NCBI GenBank assembly: GCA_022829145.1
Contig: CM040743.1
Coordinates: 27,827,646-27,891,645 of the forward strand
Origin: Albula goreensis
Taxonomy: Eukaryota > Chordata > Actinopteri > Albuliformes > Albulidae
Length of the DNA: 64,000 bases
Direction of reading: 5' to 3'
Shown: in pieces, positions 1 through 10,444 of the stretch
Layout: each line of letters starts with the position of its first letter
How positions within the stretch are numbered: position 1 is the first letter of the stretch
Program-made: the position numbers and the translations under genes
Notes under the pieces: model-generated
Told to the model about the DNA's origin: nothing
Databases searched by the model: none
What the model saw: the letters and a program-made list of their open reading frames with translations, nothing else

Positions 1-1816
1 GAGAGGCACCAATTCCTTTGGTGCTTTAGAAGGCTGATTTGTGCAAGGACATGTCGAAGAGAGATATTGTTGCAATGGGCATTCACTATGTGGACAGGAC
101 TCTTCAAGGAGAGAGCTGTCAACTTAGTTGACACAGCAGACAAGACAGTGAATGGTATTTCCCAAAAAATCATGATAGCGTGTGAAGTCCTTGAATTAGA
201 CCCTGAGCTTTGTCTTTGATTACGAATTGTTATTTTCAGTGTTATTTTCTAAGTGTGAACATTTCTGACTAGCGGACATTGTTTGAAACAGATTATTCCA
301 GATGTTGGTACAGATCCAAGTGTTGGTGTTCTTTGTGTTTTGGTGTTTAACAATATTGAACAAACACTTCTGCAAGCTGTGAGTTACTGCATATTAGGAC
401 TTGACAGAGCATACACACCCACACAGTAGTTATGAGTGTCAAACATTAAGCTTAATGGAGCTGGCTCACAGAAATCTGTGGCTGAGTAGTGCCATTTGCG
501 GCTGAACTCCATTTATTTTGGAAGACTGCTTAACCAAGGAGCACACAGATTTCATCCATGGGCCAAAAGAAAGCCATAACAGCTTTAAGCATTCCTCTGT
601 CTTCACTCTGCAGCGGCTGTATAGAGGACCACAACAAAGCCTCTCCTCTGGCCCTCTAGATCCATGTTAAGTATGTGATTAGTGTCAGAATTTCTAAAAT
701 TATACAGAATTATTTCAAAGTGGTTCTGATCGCAGCCTGCAGCAGCATTATTGTTCAGAGAGTGGCTAACAAAAACATGAACAGTGTGCTGTCTGCACCT
801 GAGATGGAAGGCAGATGTGATTTTCACAGGAACACTAGAAGTGAACACAGAAATAGACTGCACCGCAGGCGTATATGCACAGAGCGCATTGTTATTTTGC
901 ACTGAACATATTACAGCACCTAATTAATGCTGTCTAATATTAAATATTTACTCTGTAAGATGGTTTGTGGCACTGACGATTGCAGAAAGCCTCTCTCTAA
1001 TCATAAGCAAAAGCAAGCAAGGCATTTTGTTCCAGTAGATATGTGATTTATTTCTATATCATTATTTATTGCTTACTCAATAATTTTTCCATAGGAAAAG
1101 ACCATCACTGAGGTTCTTGAATGGCACAGAGCATCTGAATCCAGGGTCTTGTCTCTAGCACAGTGTTGATGAAAAATGTGTTTGTGTGATGGAGTGAATT
1201 GGAGAGGGTAATATTGTATTTCCTCACCCCAGACACTGATTATCTTCTCTCTTGGTTTCCTGGGTAATTTTATTTTCAGAAATGTTCATGTCTCAGATGC
1301 CAAATGCTGTCACAAAGATTAATCATTCCACCTGATTATGACATGCACTGTACATTCCCCATAATAATTTACTGTAGGTTCTAGAAAAGAATGGATATGC
1401 CGAGAGACAGTTTGAGTGAGATAAAATGGCCAGCACAGTCCCTTTCTGGCAAATCACTGCCTGTTGTAAATAAGCCCAAATCATTCTATTTAATTCAATA
1501 TGTAAATGTTTAGGGATGTCACAGTCTGTTTGAAATGGGTGTATATGTCAACATTTTATTGACATCGCATACATGAGAGTCGGTTTGTTGCCATCTGATT
1601 TATGGAGGATTATAAAGAAGAGAGGCAATGACATTGGTGGAAAGAGCAGGTTATTATAGGCCACTGGAAATGTTGTCATGAGAATGATTCAGTATTATTT
1701 TAAACAATATTGCAACTGCCAGGGAAGGAGCACTCAATACAGTAGCATTCAATACAGGCTATATGTACCACATACATAATGATTTTGACATTTTTTCTTT
1801 CCCTACAATTAACCAG
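1..1816. other. Unassigned intergenic DNA
   Basis: No exon, RNA gene or complete mobile element was recognised here. The short open frames around 603-905 overlap on opposite strands and show no conserved motif, so they are probably chance. The segment is AT-rich and ends at the left LTR of the gypsy element. Confidence 0.5.
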
Positions 1817-2333
1817 TGTGACACCGTATGGGGCATGGGCTGTATGGGTTTTGACGGTGTGGGTAGGGCGAGAAGCGGCACAAGACCAGAGCAAAGGTTC
1901 CAATAAGTTAGCCTGAGCCATTTTATTTTAAGTTAATAATTAATAAACAAAAAACCTTTCTTTAAATTATAACACAAAAAGACACACCAGGGTAAAAAGG
2001 CTAACAGAAAAATAGCAAACAGCAGGGAACAATAGTGTCTCAGTCCTTCTCTTTAAACAAAGTATGCCTGGTGTTCTCCACTGGTGCAGTATTGATCGGT
2101 GGCAGGGAGCTGGGAGTCTCTGGAACCCCGAGGTCGACACGACTCTCTCTTACACGAAATCTGCGGGGAAACAGTAAAAGAGCGGTTAGTAATAGCACTT
2201 CTCGCAAGCAGAGACTTCTTGCCCCAAACAGTGGAGTTGGAAGGTTTTATCCAGCTTCATTGCTGAAGACTGCCAGCAGTGCTCCGATCCCGAAGGATGA
2301 ATCAGGCATGGGCTGGCCCCGTCTCGTGCCACA
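1817..2333 (-). repeat. 3' LTR of the Gmr1-like element
   Basis: This block repeats the outer parts of 4064-6019, for example the shared stretch beginning taacacaaaaagacacac and the shared aaacagtaaaagag. Its ends are TGTGACAC and GTGCCACA, an imperfect inverted pair as expected for an LTR. Relative to the other LTR it lacks roughly 130 bases near its right end, so the two copies have diverged by deletion as well as substitution. Confidence 0.8.
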
Positions 2334-2344
2334 CTCCCCTTTCA
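2334..2344 (-). other. Polypurine tract of the Gmr1-like element
   Basis: On the minus strand the bases just upstream of the 3' LTR read GAAAGGGGAG directly abutting TGTGGCAC. A purine-only run at this exact place is the expected plus-strand primer of an LTR retrotransposon and supports both the orientation and the LTR boundary. Confidence 0.65.
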
Positions 2345-2534
2345 GGAGACAAGCCACTGCTCCCGGTGGCCACAGTCCAGAGGGAATGTAGACAGGGAAG
2401 GGTATCAGCATTGCCGTGGAGAGCTCATGGACGGTGCACCACTTCAAAGGTGAATGGCTGGAGGGCCAGAAACCATTAGGTAACTCTGGTGTAGGTGTCC
2501 TTCTCCTGTGCCATCCACTGTAGGGGAGCAATGG

Positions 2535-2936
2535 TTAATGCAGCACCAGCAGGGCCCATTTGATAGTGAGGGCCTCATGCTCAACAGCTGCATACCTTTG
2601 CTCACTCAGGCTCAATTTATGGCTCAGAAATAACACCAGGTGTTCCTCATTACTGTATACCTGTGACAGGACCGCCCCTACCCCTTTCTCTGATGCATCC
2701 ATCTGGACAATGAACAGGTGAAGTCCTGGGTGCGGAGGACAGGATCTGAGAAAAGAGCAGTCTTCAGGCTCTGGAACGTCTCCTCCTGCTGGTGTCCCCA
2801 CAGCAGTTTCTCCAGGGTGTTTCTGTCCATCAGGTCTGATAGCGGGGCAGCTGTGAATGAGAAATGGGGTATGAAGCACCTGTAGTACCCACCCAACCCT
2901 AGAAAGGCATGTACCTGGGTTCTGAATCACTTTCAC
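2535..2936 (-). pseudogene. Gypsy RT tail and RNase H fragment
   Basis: The minus-strand frames encode a stretch resembling the region after the RT palm (GGYYRCFIPHFSFTAAPLSDL, about 2833-2896, in one frame) and an RNase H segment in another frame with DASEKGVGAVLSQ, SHKLSLSEQRYAAVE and HEALTIKWAL. The motif order is typical of gypsy polyproteins, where RNase H follows RT. The change of frame between the two shows at least one frameshift, so the fragment cannot make an active enzyme. Confidence 0.75.
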
Positions 2937-3119
2937 GATCAGAGCCTGCGGTTTCAGCAGGCCCCGGCCGATGGTTTAACCCCGGTACTGTGCCTCATTT
3001 TGCGCTATGCAGCATTTGGCAGGATTCGCCCTGCTCTCCTCAGAGCCTCCAACACCATGGTACATGCACCACGTGGTTGATGTAGGTGGCTGCATAGCGC
3101 TGGTGTGGCTGGATGTCCA

Positions 3120-3416
3120 TCAGGTGCTGGAAGGTCGCCGGTGCCCCATGCAGAGGGAACGGGAGTACGTAGTATTATAGTTTTCATGGTCCTCGGAAGC
3201 CATGGGCATGGGGTAGGCATCGTAAGCAGACTCGGAGTTGAGGAGTCGGAAGTTGTTGCAGAACTGGTTACTCCTGTCGGGCTTCAGCACCAATACAATG
3301 GGGCTGGACCACAAGCTGCATGTGTCCTCGACGACCCCCAACTGCTTCATGCGCTCAAGCTCTTCCACAGCTGCCCACCATGCTTCCAGGATCCTGTATG
3401 GCCTCACATTGACCAC
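3120..3416 (-). pseudogene. Gypsy reverse transcriptase N-terminal fragment
   Basis: The 98-residue minus-strand frame contains VRPYRILEA, WSSPIVLVLKPD, FCNNFRLLN and DAYPMP, which correspond to the fingers region and first conserved blocks of Ty3/gypsy RT (family pattern: WSSPIV.VPKPDG..RFC.DFR.LN). The catalytic YxDD region is not present in this copy. It lies downstream, in the minus sense, of the integrase-like segment, which is the unusual order discussed in the findings. Confidence 0.75.
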
Positions 3417-3559
3417 TGTGCACTCTCAGGTGTGGATGTGGTGCTCAACGAGTGAGTTAAGGCCTGGGAAGGGTGGAGAACACATCTTTATATTAGTCAA
3501 TGGGTTCCCTGTTGGCTCTGCCTGGCGCTCAAGTCAGCCCCAATGCGCATAAGGTCCTG

Positions 3560-4000
3560 GGGCAGTGGAAATTCCTGGGAGGTTGATGTGGTATGCCTGC
3601 TTCCTTTTTCATCCTCCAAACTGGCCTACATGATAATTGACCGGCCCCGCCCGCTCCCTGATGGTGTAGGGCCACTGTCAGGTTGTGAGAAACTTGTTTT
3701 CTGGAGTGGGGACAAGAACAAGCACCCGCTCACCTTGCTGGAGCACACTGGGCTGGGCAGTCCAGTTAAATGCATGCTACTGGGCTCAGTGGGCTTTGAC
3801 TATGTGCTTTCGTGATTTGGGTGTGCATGTCCAATACATGCTCCACCAGGCTGTGATGAAGGGAGGGTTGTTCCTCCCAGGCCTCCATGGCTATGTCCAG
3901 CAGCCCTTGTGTTTGGTGCCCGTACAGCAGCCGGACAGGGGAGAAACCGCGTGGAGGGCTGGGGCACCTCCCTCTTGGATCGCAAACACCACACAGAGGA
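3560..4000 (-). pseudogene. Gypsy integrase C-terminal remnant placed upstream of RT
   Basis: Translated on the minus strand with frame shifts, 3900-3960 gives RGFSPVRLLYGHQTQGL followed by LDIAMEAWEEQPS. The 3570-3750 part gives GERVLVLVPTPENKFL, then a WPYTI stretch, VNYHVGQFGG and AYHINL. These match the family signatures at the integrase end (GFSPFELLYG, then the GPY/F-like module with VLVLVP and YHVNLL). Stops interrupt the reading, so it is inactive. Confidence 0.7.
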
Positions 4001-4163
4001 GCATCTGGTCTGTGCAGCCTACCAGGGTGTCAGCATTTTTGTTCTTTTCCTATCATCAAATAGTGTGACACTGTATGGGATTGGACTGTGTGAGTGGGGT
4101 GGCAGGAAGCCCAACACCAGACACAGGTGCCAATAACTCGGCCAGAGCCATTTTATTTTTAAG

Positions 4164-5493
4164 AATCCACTGAAGCCTCACCAGTCTGGCTTCAGACCTG
4201 ATCACTGGACTGAGACTGCACTTCTCTTGGTCAGTTCACTTCACACAACACAGGCGGCCTCCCTTTCCTCTGCCCTGATTCTACTGGATCTATCAATTTC
4301 CTTTGACACAGTTGACTCTTCCATCCTCCTGTTCTTCCTGGCTGCTATGGAGATCCGTGGCACCGCCCTTGGCTGGATTGAGTCCTATCTCTCTGCTCAC
4401 TTCAGGTTGCCTGGGATGGTGCAGTATCAGCGCCCCATCCATTTACTGCAGGGGTTTCCCAGGGCTTTGTCCACAGGGCAGCACTCTCTCAATAACCATT
4501 CTCTTGGACCTGTCATCTCTGCCCATGGCTTGTCCTGTCATTGTTATGCTGATGACACCCAACTCTTTTTCTTATTCGCTCCTTCTGACTCACAGGTCTC
4601 CTCTTGGATCTCTGTCTGTCTGCGGGACATCCAGAGCTGGATGGACACCCACCATCTTAAGCTCAACCCAGACAAGACAGAGCTCCTCTTCTTTTTGGCC
4701 CCATCCTCTGCTGGACCTATCCATCTCTCTATGTGAAACCATCCTGGCACCTTTATCCTGCATCAAAAACCATGGAGTGTTGTTTAACAACAAACAGACC
4801 CACCCTGAGAACATTGCAGCAGTGAGCCGGGTGTTCAGATTCTTACTGTACATCAGGAGAATCCACCCCTTTCTCACCACCTGTTCCACACAGCTGCTTG
4901 TCCAAGCGATGGTACTCTCCCGCCTAGACTACTGCAACTCCTCGCTGATCTCCACTGGCTACCTATCATGGCATGCATCAGATTTAAAACATTAGTGCTT
5001 GCCTTCCGAACTGCCAAGGGGACAGCTCTATCTTCAGAAGATCATCAGACCCTATACGCCTTCCCATTTGCTCCAGTCTGCAGCATCAGTGCGGCTGGTT
5101 CCCCCTCCCCTCCATGCTTGCACTTCCTAGTAATGTCTGCTGTCTGTTCTGGCTCCCCTTCCTATGGAGGTCAGACCAGTAGATAGTCTGTCCACCTTCA
5201 AGCTCAGACTGAAGACTCACCTCTTCAGGACACACCTCTCTCCATCCATCCCTAGCTTCTCCCACTTGTAGCAACCTAATTTTGTTGTCTTATGATTGTT
5301 GTTGATGTTACAAATGGTTTTCGTTTTGTTTCTTCAACAGGTTATCTACAGGGTTTAGTCCATGCTGTCCCTTCTGGCACATGGGACTTTGACCCCACTC
5401 TAGCACTTTAGCACTCTTGTCCCTGGAATAATGCACTTTGAGTTGTAAGTCACTCTGGATAAAAGTGTCTGTAACATGACTATTAATGTAATT
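4164..5493 (+). mobile_element. 5'-truncated L2-like LINE inserted in the LTR
   Basis: The insert encodes reverse transcriptase blocks of the L2/CR1 type and ends with the 3' tail gtaagtcactctggataaaa followed by gtctgtaacatgac, a tail common at the end of fish L2-type LINEs and their partner SINEs. It begins inside the RT (SGFRPDHWTETALL), consistent with 5' truncation during target-primed reverse transcription. The same family, including the 3' UTR stretch around gtttcttcaacaggtta, recurs on the minus strand at 62.9-64 kb. The element breaks the gypsy LTR, so it inserted later. Confidence 0.8.
4227..4736 (+). pseudogene. L2-like LINE reverse transcriptase fragment
   Basis: The frame shows the RT motif A region (ALILLDLSISFDTVDSS), a WIESYLSAHF stretch, the catalytic YADD (HCYADDTQLFF) and the downstream SWMDTHHLKLNPDKTELL. 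Part of the motif B region, near GFPRALSTGQH, is out of frame compared with the expected QG.PQGSVLGP block, so a frameshift is present. RT would copy the LINE RNA at the target site; this copy is dead. Confidence 0.8.
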
Positions 5494-6019
5494 TAAAGAT
5501 AGCAAAGAATAAAAAAAACTTTTCTTTAGATTGTAACACAAAAAGACACACAAAAGAGGTAAAAACGAAAAATAGCATACAGCGAAGAACAAAAGTGTCT
5601 TAGTCCTACTTTTTCAATAAAAAGTATGCCTGGCACCCTCCACTGGTGCAGTGTCGGCAGGTGGCAGGGAACAGGCAGTCTCCGGAACCCCACAGTCAAC
5701 ATGACTCTTGCTTACATGGATTCTGTGGGGAAACAGTAAAAGAGTGGTTAGTAACAGCACTTCTTGCAAGTGAAGACTCCCCGAACAGCAGAACTGGCTG
5801 GTTTTATCCAGCTTCAGGCTCTGATTGAGAGCGGCCACAGTTGCAGAGCTGACATACTTCACACAGTAGTTAATGTTCAATTGACAGCTGCTCTCCCTGG
5901 TCCTGAAGCTGGGTTGGTGCCGCTGTCCAGGGTGCCTTGATGCTGAAGGTGGCCGGCTGTGCTCTGATCCTGAGGGACGAGGCAGGCACGGGTAGACCCA
6001 CACCCTGTCCTGTGCCACA

Positions 6020-7660
6020 CCAAATAATTCTGGTCAATTTAAGAAATCAAAAGTAATTAATGACTAAGATCACTTAACAGGGACATTCTTGCATTTATAG
6101 TGTCATAACTAACACACCATTGTATTCTTACTCTTTCTTTTCCTTTTTCTGAGAGGAAAATTCCTCCATTCTATTAGTATCACTGCAAGATGATGCCTAT
6201 CTTTCAACTGTAGTGAACTGGACAGAGTGCTTTGGAGTGACTGCTTGTGGGGCCTGACCCTTCACCTTGTAAGACATTGTTGTTCAAAAGTTGCCTCAGA
6301 AGGACACAGAATTTAGAACCTGTATTTTTGTCGTTGCAGGTTATGCATAAATTACAGAATGCAAGATGGTGGGAACACATGCTTTATCCAAATGAATTCA
6401 GAACACGTCTTTTCCGAGGAATGGATCTATCTCCAAGGCACTTTCTCCTGCATGAGCACTCTGAGTACTCAGGGACTGCAAATAGATTACTGGTTGCACT
6501 GTAGTGTGCTCATTTTGGGGGTCATCGATAAATGTGCGTGCACCATTAAGCTTTGCACTTGACTCAGTAATTTGCGTGGCCATTTTACAGGGGTAAACTC
6601 AACAGGAAAAATATAAACAATGTTTTACATGTAGGGGGTAGACAAAACAATGGAAACAACAAGCAGTATATGAATATTTTTATGTAAGAAAGAGTTGGTC
6701 GGTTGGTCCACCCTTTGCCTTCAAAACATCCCCAGTCCTTATTGGAATGCAGCTTTAAACATTTTAACTGTTTCTGGTAGGATATTAGATGAATATTAAA
6801 AAGGAAGCCTCCAGTTCTTTTAGAGATGAAGGAGGTGTTTACTCCACACTTTATGAAAAATTGGGAAGTGTACAGGCTTCTAACTCTGGTTTAGGGTCTT
6901 GCTGTCACAGTGGGGTATTGGTCAGGATACAATTGAGTTCAAGTTTCCAGTTCAAAACTTGTATTTGCAAACACACATACAACACAAGCACAGTCCAGGA
7001 TTAATATGTAAGATGTGTTAAGGCGAGAACAGGTGTGAACAGATGTGGTTCACACCTGTTATATCCTCCAGATGTGGAGGATATAACTACAAACAAATAC
7101 TATTAACTGGAAATGAGTGGAATACAGGAATCAAGTATAAATATATAGATGATAAATACAAATGAGCAAATTAACTGTATACATTACTAGGATCCCCCCC
7201 TCCCTGACTGTAATAACAGGCACCCCAAAAGTGAAAAATTTACTATTTACATAAGGCATAGACGCACAATGCATGTATATTGAAACTTTAGGGAAATTGA
7301 CAGTCCCTCTTCAGGGTCTTTCTTCAATCTTCATGTGGGTGGTGAACTGCTGACTTGGGAGGGATGCAACTGTACATATAATGTACCTATGCCCTGTTCC
7401 TAATTGGTGCTACGGTCCACAGACAGCAGGAACAGACCGGTCAAAGGGCAGATCAAACCTGATAAACTAAATTATAGGGGTGCGGTCTAGCTTGACTTAT
7501 GGCCTGGTTTTGGTCTTTTGGGGTGCTGTAAAAGGGAGGGGGAGCTCCCAGACAGGCTGCAGGCAGGCAGCGTTTAGGGGGATGGTACAGGGACAAACAC
7601 AAAATGTCAATTGAAATCCTTCCCTTGTGAAGCAAGCTCCATCCCTTGTGGCCCTTTCAT
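6020..7660. other. Unassigned intergenic DNA with a double hairpin
   Basis: No gene was recognised. Apart from the pair of hairpins at 7028-7087, nothing was identified; the open frames at 6247-6583 overlap on both strands and look incidental. Confidence 0.45.
7028..7087. repeat. Two overlapping perfect 13-bp hairpins
   Basis: The first stem pairs 7028-7040 (aacaggtgtgaac) with 7048-7060 around a 7-base loop. The second pairs 7058-7070 (gttatatcctcca) with 7075-7087 around gatg. They share three bases, so the two full stems compete. Function unknown; they may be part of an unrecognised transposon. Confidence 0.7.
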
Positions 7661-7861
7661 TAGGGATAGGAATTGATAAGACTTTATTGATACCAATGCC
7701 ATTATTGACTCTGCTTATCAGCCGGATTATTTATTGATTCCCTTATTGATTCCTGATCAATTTTCAAATTCCTGAAAAAAGTAGGCCCTACGCAGGTTTT
7801 CAGCATCAACGCAGCTGTTTTATTATCTCTGAGTCTGAACACAGTATAGAATGTCTTCCTA

Positions 7862-8071
7862 ATAACATTTGAACATGTTAAAATAAATTACAATGCTCCT
7901 TTTCTTAAATGGATATAACTTGGAAAACAAATACTGACTGATAAAATAAACAATTCTTTAGAAAAATAAGAATGTATGCGTAGTAACATTTGAATAAATT
8001 ACAATACTCCTTTTCAAAAGGGAATAAGCTTGAACCAGATATAAACGTGGCACATAAAATCAACAATTCTT
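7862..8071. repeat. Diverged direct duplication inside the hAT element
   Basis: About 90 bases starting taacatttgaa at 7862 recur at 7984 with many substitutions and small gaps; both copies end near caattctt. It lies just inside the left end of the hAT element and may be a subterminal duplication. Confidence 0.6.
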
Positions 8072-8189
8072 CTGCAGAAAGAGGAGGGAAGCACGGTGAC
8101 ACTTGTTCACCCTTTCTTCGTTCATTTCCCCTCCCTATGCAGCAAGTGTGAAAGTGTTTGACCAGAAATGTAAATAGGCTGTTATGGTA

Positions 8190-8216
<27 letters not shown>
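8190..8216. repeat. AC microsatellite
   Basis: An uninterrupted run of AC dinucleotides. Confidence 0.95.
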
Positions 8217-8221
<5 letters not shown>

Positions 8222-8969
8222 GCCAACAATATGAGTTTGACTACTCAGCTAGCAATTGTTACAGATTGCAAGTTAGTGAACTTGAAGTTTTCAGGTAAAA
8301 TCTAACTAACTTACATAGTTACATAGTTAACAGCTTTACTTCTAACTTAACACAGCAAATCAATAAAACATCTTGTCCAGACAGATGTCATATATATTCA
8401 ATACATACTTATGTCCGGGCCACTGAGCTGTCACTTAAAAACCCATTGGCCAATGGGGACGCACCTCTGAAAAAACCACCCACGCGAGTGGTTTGTGTCA
8501 AAACTGCAAATGAAAAATCAGGCAGCGTAAAGAGAGAAGGCTGGCAGTGTGACCGCAAAGCTGTCAGTGAAGGCAAAAAACTGATCAGCAAGAAGGAAGC
8601 CAAGAGAACTGTAAACAATAGAACATATTATTAGCCAAGTTTACACAATGACACAAATAATTTGTTCGTGAGATATAATTTTTACTTTTGAGATTAGTTT
8701 TTTTTTTGGTTAAGTGACTGTTTTTTGATGTTTAAATAGTTTTTGTTAGATTATTTTGGAACAAATCTGTTTCCATATTCTTGTTGCAAGTTTCCAGCAA
8801 CACAGACACACAGTTTGACACCATGACACATGAATTTTTGCAATGTGCAACTGTCAGAAAAACATGCCGGCATCAATAAAAGGAATTGATAACCTCGGAG
8901 GCATACAATTCTGATGGATCAGACAATTTGGAACCGGTTCTCAACTTGATTCCCATCCCTACCTTTCAT

Positions 8970-9917
8970 ACACTTGATATTTCAGAACTTCTTTTTAAGG
9001 TTGTATATTTACAACTGGTGATTAGGGAGTCTATGGAAGGTTTTATACTCCATCCACCAACAAAGCCACACCTGAATTCTTGTAGCAGTGTGCATCTTCT
9101 TGAAGAAATAATGTTTTCACAATGCAACCTGACACATAAAATTGCTTTGCATTCCTTGGCTGCAATTCTACCATGCAAAGCAATAACTAGACCCAATGAC
9201 CACCAGATTGCTGCCCATACCATAACAGACCCGCTTTCATGTTTAACCGTTGAGAAAGGTCAGCTCATATGACTACAATACTTGTTTACACTGCTCAGAT
9301 GTCAAGGTTTTGTGCTCATTATACCAGGATATGATTTTTTGTGCATTGATGTTGGTTAAAAGTGGTTATCAAATGGCAGCCCTACCATAAATATCATGTT
9401 TGTGTATGTATGCTCACATTTTTGTTCAGACTGGATCATGGAGATGTGTATTTAGTTTGGTGATAATTGTGAGGCTGTTGTTTGGTGGTTCTTGGAAACT
9501 ATCCTGTTCCATATCCACATGTGTAACCTCATTTTAAATAGTAAATTAATTCCTCAAAAATACATGTCCTTTTTTTCTGTTTCCATTTTTTTTGACTGAT
9601 TCAGAGTTCAGATCAAGTGTTCACGATGATACTAGATGAAACTGGAAACTCTTCCGAAAAATCCCAGGTCGTCTGGTAGCAGACACTCCTAAACTGTCCA
9701 CATCAAAGTGATGGTTAGATGACAGTTTCCACAGAAACAATGTGACTGATTGTTGAAGTGGGAGTTTGTTTAGCTAGCCACAAAAAAGCCATAAAGTATG
9801 ACCACGATGATAATGCACTTAGTCTAGTAGCAATAACTTTTATGAAGACAGTGCAAAATCGCAGGGTTATGAAAGTGAGTAAGGAGCCGCCTTATGAAGG
9901 AGTTGATAACGCCACTC
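8970..9917. other. Unassigned DNA with a dispersed-repeat fragment
   Basis: No gene was recognised. The segment around 9290-9395, ending atggcagccctaccataaat, matches in reverse orientation a segment starting near 27926, so it is a fragment of an unidentified repeat family. Confidence 0.4.
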
Positions 9918-9920
9918 TGA

Positions 9921-10441
9921 GGGTGTGTGCCAATACTCAAATTTCAGGTGTGTTCCAATACTCAAATTTCATCTCCTCATTTCCTCCACCTGTCTCCTCA
10001 TCTCTTCTGTGCCCTGGAACCTTATCTATGCATCCTCCCTCCCTCCACTGTTCCAAAAGTGTCAGAAATGAGATTCTGTATCCTTCACTCTCCTCCTCAT
10101 CTCCTGCAAATGGAGGATACAATGATGTATCCTACCATGGAAGTCTTTTCACATTTCTGGGTGACATCATTGTGCTCATGACCAGTCAGATTAAAAGACC
10201 ATCCCGCAGAATATTTTGACAGGCTTAGGTGTCCTCGGATTCTGTCGAAGTTACACAACTTCATCAACAGCCGAGGTCGACTTTGATGACAGGCTAATCA
10301 GATTAGCTGTTCCAATTTTTGTTTCATCTCCTTGTTTCCTTGTCCCTTCCACTCATTTCCTCTCCTCCTTCCCTCCACATACTTCTGGGGTAGGAGATGT
10401 GGAGGAGAGGAGGAGACCAGAAAAAGTATTGGAGCACACCC
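9921..10441. mobile_element. Harbinger-like MITE, copy A
   Basis: The ends are GGGTGTGTGCCAATACT and, inverted, GGGTGTGCTCCAATACT, flanked by TGA on both sides (9918-9920 and 10442-10444). The 3-bp duplication fits the PIF/Harbinger superfamily. The interior carries C/T-rich and then G/A-rich subterminal tracts built from cctcctttcctc-type words. The left terminus is duplicated once in tandem (second copy from about 9947). No transposase is present. Confidence 0.75.
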
Positions 10442-10444
10442 TGA

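Larger units (their letters stand above)
1817..6019 (-). mobile_element. Decayed Ty3/gypsy retrotransposon with Gmr1-like domain order
   Basis: The element is bounded by related LTRs that begin TGTGACAC and end GTGCCACA on the + strand. Read on the minus strand, the order is 5' LTR (4064-6019), integrase C-terminal region (about 4000-3560), reverse transcriptase (3416-3120), RNase H (2936-2535), polypurine tract and 3' LTR (1817-2333). Integrase before RT is the arrangement known for the Gmr1-like subgroup of Ty3/gypsy elements, not the usual RT-RNase H-integrase. Gag, protease and the integrase catalytic core are missing between the 5' LTR and the integrase tail, so this is an internally deleted dead copy. 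A LINE is inserted in the right LTR. No clean target duplication was seen. Confidence 0.8.
4064..6019 (-). repeat. 5' LTR of the Gmr1-like element, split by a LINE
   Basis: The LTR starts TGTGACAC at 4064, runs to about 4163, is interrupted by a LINE, and resumes at about 5494 to end GTGCCACA at 6019. The two pieces match the left LTR in order. The LTR in minus sense lies upstream of the pol-like remnants. Confidence 0.75.
7661..8961. mobile_element. Non-autonomous hAT element with 8-bp target duplication
   Basis: The ends read TAGGGATAGGAATTGATAAG on the left and, inverted, TAGGGATGGGAATCAAG on the right, a typical hAT terminal type. The element is flanked by identical copies of CCTTTCAT at 7653-7660 and 8962-8969, the 8-bp duplication diagnostic for hAT insertion. 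No transposase-like frame was found in 1.3 kb, so it depended on a transposase supplied elsewhere. It contains a diverged direct duplication and a CA microsatellite. Confidence 0.85.
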
